A stretch of DNA of 16,313 bases, from assembly GCA_903890345.1 (NCBI GenBank), contig CAITAV010000080.1, positions 1 through 16,313 on the forward strand, read 5' to 3'. Position 1 is the stretch's first letter. The number at the start of each line of letters is the position of its first letter. The notes below the pieces were generated by a model that was given only the letters and a program-made list of their open reading frames with translations, was not told where the DNA came from and did not search any database. This document shows, in pieces, positions 12,662-16,313 of the stretch. Both the position numbers and the translations under genes were made by a program. This DNA comes from an uncultured Actinomycetes bacterium (GTDB lineage Bacteria > Actinomycetota > Actinomycetes > Nanopelagicales > Nanopelagicaceae).

Positions 12662-13291
12662 ATGGCTCGCCCAGATAAAACAGCAGCAGTTGCTGAACTG
12701 ACGGAAGACTTCCGCACAGCTACCGCAACTGTTCTCACCGAATATCGCGGTCTAACCGTGACTTCGATGAAGAAGTTACGTCGTGCACTTGGCGCAGATA
12801 CAAAGTATTCAGTAGTCAAGAACACTCTTACAAAGATTGCAGCAAAAGATGCTGGCGTGGATCTCTCAGCAGATCTATTAGCTGGACCATCAGCAATTGC
12901 ATTCATCAAGGGTGACCCAATCGCAGCAGCAAAGAGCATGCGTGATTTTGCTAAAGAAAATCCACTACTAATTATCAAGGGTGGAATTTACGAAGGCAAA
13001 GCAATCACGCCTAAAGAGCTTATGGAACTCGCAAATCTTGAATCACGCGAAGTTCTATTGGCGAAACTTGCTGGCGCAATGAAGGGCTCATTCTCCAAGG
13101 CAGCTCGCATTATTGATGCACTACGTATCAAGATGGAAGCAAGCGCACCAGCTCCAGCAGTTACTGAAGTTGCGGCACCAGCTACCGAAGATGTCGTAGT
13201 AGCCGAAGCTGTAGTAGAAGCTGCTCCAGAAGCAGTAACCGAAGAAGTAACAACCCCAGAAGCAACACCTGAAACAGAAGAGAAGGAATAA
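12662..13291 (+). CDS. rplJ: 50S ribosomal protein L10
   Basis: 209 residues. The N-terminal L10 domain is clear: MARPDKTAAVAELTEDFRTA, TEYRGLTVTSMKKLRRALG, YSVVKNTLTKIAAKDAG, then LLAGPSAIAFI and the ANLESREVLLAKLAGAMKGS helix region that recruits L12 dimers. From about residue 160 the chain turns into an Ala/Val/Glu/Thr/Pro-rich acidic tail, an extension common in Actinobacteria. L10 is the base of the stalk that recruits translation factors. The start at 12662 follows SD AGGAAAGG at 12648-12655; an in-frame upstream ATG-containing extension (from 12584) would overlap the attenuator and is rejected. The stop is 5 bp before rplL. Confidence 0.96.
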   Translation: MARPDKTAAVAELTEDFRTATATVLTEYRGLTVTSMKKLRRALGADTKYSVVKNTLTKIAAKDAGVDLSADLLAGPSAIAFIKGDPIAAAKSMRDFAKENPLLIIKGGIYEGKAITPKELMELANLESREVLLAKLAGAMKGSFSKAARIIDALRIKMEASAPAPAVTEVAAPATEDVVVAEAVVEAAPEAVTEEVTTPEATPETEEKE

Positions 13292-13296
13292 CGAAC

Positions 13297-13683
13297 ATGG
13301 CAAAGCTCAACACACAAGACCTATTGGCACAGTTTAAAGAAATGACATTGGTCGAGCTCTCAGAGTTCGTTAAGTCATTCGAAACTGAATTCGATGTAAC
13401 AGCAGCAGCACCAGTAGCAGTTGCAGCAGCAGGTGGCGCAGCCGCCGGCGGTGCAGCAGATGGCGCACAAGATGAGTTCACAATCATTCTTGAAAACGCT
13501 GGTTCACAGAAGATTGCAGTGATCAAGGAAGTTCGTGCACTTAACTCAGCACTTGGCTTGAAAGAAGCTAAAGATCTAGTTGATGCAACTCCAGCAACAC
13601 TTCTTGAGAAGGCAAACAAGGAGACAGCGGACAAGGCAAAGGCAGCTCTAGAAGCAGCTGGCGCAACGGTCACAATCAAGTAA
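13297..13683 (+). CDS. rplL: 50S ribosomal protein L7/L12
   Basis: 128 residues, normal length. The N-terminal dimerisation domain is MAKLNTQDLLAQFKEMTLVE with LSEFVKSFETEFDV; residues ~35-55 form an Ala/Gly-rich hinge (GGAAAGGAADGA); the C-terminal factor-binding domain follows with EFTIILENAG, KIAVIKEVRALNSALGLKEAKDLVDATP and the closing AAGATVTIK. L12 dimers on L10 recruit and stimulate EF-Tu, EF-G and IF2. SD GAAGGA overlaps the end of rplJ (13282-13287), allowing the higher L12 output needed for several copies per ribosome. A strong terminator follows 9 bp after the stop. Confidence 0.98.
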   Translation: MAKLNTQDLLAQFKEMTLVELSEFVKSFETEFDVTAAAPVAVAAAGGAAAGGAADGAQDEFTIILENAGSQKIAVIKEVRALNSALGLKEAKDLVDATPATLLEKANKETADKAKAALEAAGATVTIK

Positions 13684-13692
13684 CTTCTTCAC

Positions 13693-13728
13693 AAAAAGAC
13701 CCTTCGGCTATTGCCGGGGGGTCTTTTT
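13693..13728 (+). terminator. Strong intrinsic terminator after rplL
   Basis: A 16-bp stem: 13693-13708 (starts AAAAAGACCC, ends TTCGGC) pairs with 13713-13728 (starts GCCGGG, ends GTCTTTTT), loop TATT, with two G-T pairs. The A run on the left and T run on the right make it potentially active in both directions. It separates rplJL from rpoB. Confidence 0.92.
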
Positions 13729-13745
13729 GCTGTATAAGCACCCGG

Positions 13746-13776
13746 TTGGACAGCTGCGGGGGTGGGGCGATACCCT
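13746..13776 (+). promoter_or_regulatory. Promoter for rpoB
   Basis: TTGGAC at 13746-13751 (or TGGACA one base on) and TACCCT at 13771-13776, spacer 19 or 18. The -10 box is identical to that of rplJ. Transcription would start near 13783 and leave a leader of roughly 85 nt before rpoB. The position just after the rplL terminator supports an independent rpoB promoter. Confidence 0.6.
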
Positions 13777-13869
13777 ACGCGTTCGCACAAAAACTTCGAT
13801 GGTCAGGGCATATAGCGGCTGAGACCTAATAGTTGTGCGTTTCCGCAAAACTGTCTGGAAGGACATCTC

Positions 13870-16313
13870 TTGGCCGCGAAGAAAAGTTCAGTAGCTCCCC
13901 GCCGAATCTCTTTTGCAAAGATTCGCGAACCACTCGAAGTTCCAAATCTTCTAGCACTCCAAGTTGAAAGCGTTGACTGGCTTCTCGGTAACGAAAAGTG
14001 GCGTGCACGTCTATCAACTGCAGAAGCAACCAATCGTGGAGAAATTCCAACGACATCTGGTCTAGAAGAAATCTTTGAAGAGATCTCACCAATTGAAGAC
14101 TTCCAAGGATCAATGAGTCTTTCATTCCGTGATCACCGCTTCGAGCCACCAAAGTTTTCAGTTGAAGAGTGCAAAGAGCGCGACACAACTTATTCGCAAC
14201 CACTGTTTTTAACAGCAGAGTTTACAAATAACATCACTGGCGAAATTAAATCCCAAACAGTATTTATGGGTGACTTCCCAGTTATGACTCCTCGCGGAAC
14301 TTTCGTAATTAACGGAACAGAGCGCGTTGTTGTTTCACAGCTAGTTCGTTCACCTGGTGTTTATTTCGAACGCACAATTGAAAAAACATCAGATAAAGAT
14401 ATTTTCTCTTCAAAGATCATTCCAAGCCGCGGTGCTTGGCTTGAATTTGAAGTTGATAAGAAAGATCTTGTTGGCGTACGTATCGATCGTAAGCGCAAGC
14501 AATCAGTAACAGTTTTCCTTAAGGCACTTGGTTGGACTGCAGAACAAATTCGCGAAGAGTTTGGCGAGTTCGAATCAATGATGGCAACTCTTGAAAAAGA
14601 TACTGTAAATACACAAGATGAAGCGTTGCTAGATATTTATCGCAAGCTTCGTCCAGGTGAGCCACCAACTAAGGAAGCTGCCCAAAACCTCATTGAAAAC
14701 CTTTACTTCAATCCAAAGCGTTATGACTTGGCTAAGGTCGGTCGCTTTAAGGTTAATAAGAAGTTAGGTCTTGACCTTGCACTCGACGCATCCCTTCTAA
14801 GCATTTCTGACATCGTCGCAACACTTCGCTATTTAGTAGCGCTGCATCGTGGCGATCTGACTATGGAATATGGCCGCGAAGTTCGCGTAGAAAAGGACGA
14901 TATCGATCACTTCGGTAACCGTCGTCTACGTACTGTTGGTGAGTTAATTCAAAACCAAGTACGTATCGGTCTCTCACGTATGGAGCGCGTTGTTCGCGAA
15001 CGTATGACTACGCAAGATGTCGAAGCGATTACTCCACAAACACTTATTAATATCCGTCCAGTAGTTGCATCAATTAAGGAGTTCTTCGGAACTTCTCAAT
15101 TGTCACAGTTCATGGATCAGACAAACCCATTGTCAGGACTTACACACAAGCGCCGTCTTTCAGCACTTGGACCTGGTGGTTTATCTCGTGACCGTGCGGG
15201 CTTTGAAGTTCGCGACGTACACCCATCTCACTACGGTCGTATGTGCCCAATTGAAACTCCTGAAGGACCAAACATTGGTCTTATTGGTTCGCTTGCAACA
15301 TATGGTCGCGTAACAGCTTTTGGATTTATCGAAACTCCTTATCGCAAAGTTGTTAAGGGTCGCGTTACAGATCAAGTTGATTACCTAACAGCTGATGAAG
15401 AAGATGAGCACATCATTGCTCAGGCAAATGCTCCATTAACTGAAGACAGTCACTTTGCTGAAACTCGTGTACTTGTTCGTCGTCGTGGTGGAGAAGTTGA
15501 ATATATCCACGGTGATGAAGTTGATTACATGGACGTATCTCCACGTCAGATGGTTTCTGTTGCAACTGCAATGATTCCTTTCCTTGAGCACGACGATGCT
15601 AACCGCGCGTTGATGGGCTCAAACATGATGCGTCAGTCAGTTCCATTGATGCGCGCAGAAGCGCCATTGATTGGTACTGGCATGGAATTCCGCGCTGCTG
15701 TTGATGCTGGTGACGTTGTCACTGCAACAAAGCCTGGAGTTGTAACCGAAGTATCTGCCGATGAAGTAAAGGTCATGGGCGATGACGGTACTTACCAGAC
15801 TTATTCCCTTTCAAAATTCTCTCGCTCTAACCAAGGAACTTCTTACAACCAGAAGGTTGTTGTTTCTGAAGGTCAGAAGCTGGAATTTGGTTCAGTAATT
15901 GCTGATGGCCCATGTACCGAAAACGGTGAAATGGCTCTCGGTAAGAACTTGCTCGTAGCATTTATGTCATGGGAAGGCCACAACTACGAAGATGCGATCA
16001 TCCTTTCTCAGCGCCTAGTTCAGGATGATGTTCTTACATCAATCCACATCGAAGAGTATGAAGTTGATGCTCGCGATACCAAGCTTGGTGCAGAAGAAAT
16101 CACTCGCGATATTCCTAACGTTTCTGAAGAAGTTCTCTCAGATCTAGATGAGCGCGGAATCATTCGCGTTGGCGCCGATGTTGTACCTGGCGATATCTTG
16201 GTTGGAAAGGTAACTCCTAAGGGAGAAACTGAACTAACACCTGAAGAGCGTTTGCTTCGTGCAATCTTTGGTGAGAAGGCTCGCGAAGTTCGCGATACAT
16301 CTCTCAAGGTTCC
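13870..16313 (+). CDS. rpoB: DNA-directed RNA polymerase subunit beta, 3' end outside window
   Basis: The first ~814 codons of RpoB, open to the window end; the full protein is usually near 1160 residues in this phylum. The N-terminus AAKKSSVAPRRISFAKIREP and LEVPNLLALQVESVDWLLG is typical of Actinobacteria. Later landmarks: FVINGTERVVVSQLVRSPGV, the rifampicin region FFGTSQLSQFMDQTNPLSGL with THKRRLSALGPGGLSRDRAG, PIETPEGPNIGLIGSLATYG, and NLLVAFMSWEGHNYEDAII. The start is the TTG at 13870 with SD GGAAGGA 6 nt upstream; TTG starts for rpoB are known in mycobacteria, and no ATG lies nearby in frame. Asp416, His426 and Ser431, equivalent to the main rifampicin contacts (E. coli 516, 526, 531), are the sensitive-type residues; position 418 is Thr where E. 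coli has Asn518. Confidence 0.97.
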   Translation, partial: MAAKKSSVAPRRISFAKIREPLEVPNLLALQVESVDWLLGNEKWRARLSTAEATNRGEIPTTSGLEEIFEEISPIEDFQGSMSLSFRDHRFEPPKFSVEECKERDTTYSQPLFLTAEFTNNITGEIKSQTVFMGDFPVMTPRGTFVINGTERVVVSQLVRSPGVYFERTIEKTSDKDIFSSKIIPSRGAWLEFEVDKKDLVGVRIDRKRKQSVTVFLKALGWTAEQIREEFGEFESMMATLEKDTVNTQDEALLDIYRKLRPGEPPTKEAAQNLIENLYFNPKRYDLAKVGRFKVNKKLGLDLALDASLLSISDIVATLRYLVALHRGDLTMEYGREVRVEKDDIDHFGNRRLRTVGELIQNQVRIGLSRMERVVRERMTTQDVEAITPQTLINIRPVVASIKEFFGTSQLSQFMDQTNPLSGLTHKRRLSALGPGGLSRDRAGFEVRDVHPSHYGRMCPIETPEGPNIGLIGSLATYGRVTAFGFIETPYRKVVKGRVTDQVDYLTADEEDEHIIAQANAPLTEDSHFAETRVLVRRRGGEVEYIHGDEVDYMDVSPRQMVSVATAMIPFLEHDDANRALMGSNMMRQSVPLMRAEAPLIGTGMEFRAAVDAGDVVTATKPGVVTEVSADEVKVMGDDGTYQTYSLSKFSRSNQGTSYNQKVVVSEGQKLEFGSVIADGPCTENGEMALGKNLLVAFMSWEGHNYEDAIILSQRLVQDDVLTSIHIEEYEVDARDTKLGAEEITRDIPNVSEEVLSDLDERGIIRVGADVVPGDILVGKVTPKGETELTPEERLLRAIFGEKAREVRDTSLKV

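Noticed and set aside
13400..13460. GCA-rich repeat-like stretch in rplL
   Set aside because: It is the normal Ala/Gly hinge of L7/L12, not a DNA repeat element.
1..16313. Mobile elements, CRISPR arrays, defence genes or a biosynthetic cluster
   Set aside because: No transposase, integrase, direct-repeat array or matching gene content is present; the window is conserved core genome.

Overview
This window looks like the chromosome of a low-GC, streamlined actinobacterium. The best guess, from gene order and style only, is a freshwater acI/Nanopelagicales-type lineage. The order rpmG, hadA, hadB, (murB, aminotransferase), tRNA-Trp, secE, nusG, rplK, rplA, rplJ, rplL, rpoB is the classical actinobacterial one. 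NusG and L10 carry the acidic or Ala/Glu-rich extensions common in that phylum. The sequence is clearly AT-richer than typical Actinobacteria (judged by eye, not counted). Genes are packed with start/stop overlaps and very short spacers, and two convergent pairs overlap at their stop codons. I see no mobile element, CRISPR array or phage gene; almost everything is housekeeping.

Left part (1-5517). The 3' end of a lytic-transglycosylase-like gene converges on a minus-strand block of xseA, xseB and a class I fumarase. Diverging from xseA across only 25 bp is ispH, which overlaps by 4 bp with a quinone oxidoreductase-like MDR gene. The xseA/ispH spacer holds two interlocked TAnnnT boxes, each exactly 6 nt from an ATG, which suggests that both mRNAs are leaderless.

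Middle (5518-10030). tRNA-Thr(GGT) and tRNA-Met(CAT) precede a tight run: rpmG (L33), hadA-like, hadB-like, a protein joining a CysS-tail-like segment to a GT2-like glycosyltransferase domain, and murB. The run is closed by a convergent class I aminotransferase. The fusion protein is the least ordinary gene here.

Right part (10031-16313). tRNA-Trp(CCA) is followed by secE-nusG (protein export and transcription elongation) and rplK-rplA (L11, L1). Then come rplJ-rplL (the L10/L12 stalk) behind a promoter, an L10-type leader and an intrinsic attenuator. A strong terminator follows rplL, and rpoB then starts (TTG start, own promoter) and runs off the window end.

The window therefore combines translation and transcription core genes with envelope (murB, transglycosylase), isoprenoid (ispH), TCA (fumarase) and DNA repair (ExoVII) functions. 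Start sites fall into two visible classes: SD-led (rpmG, fusion gene, secE, nusG, rplK, rplA, rplJ, rplL, rpoB) and SD-less with TAnnnT-N6-ATG (xseA, xseB, ispH, murB).
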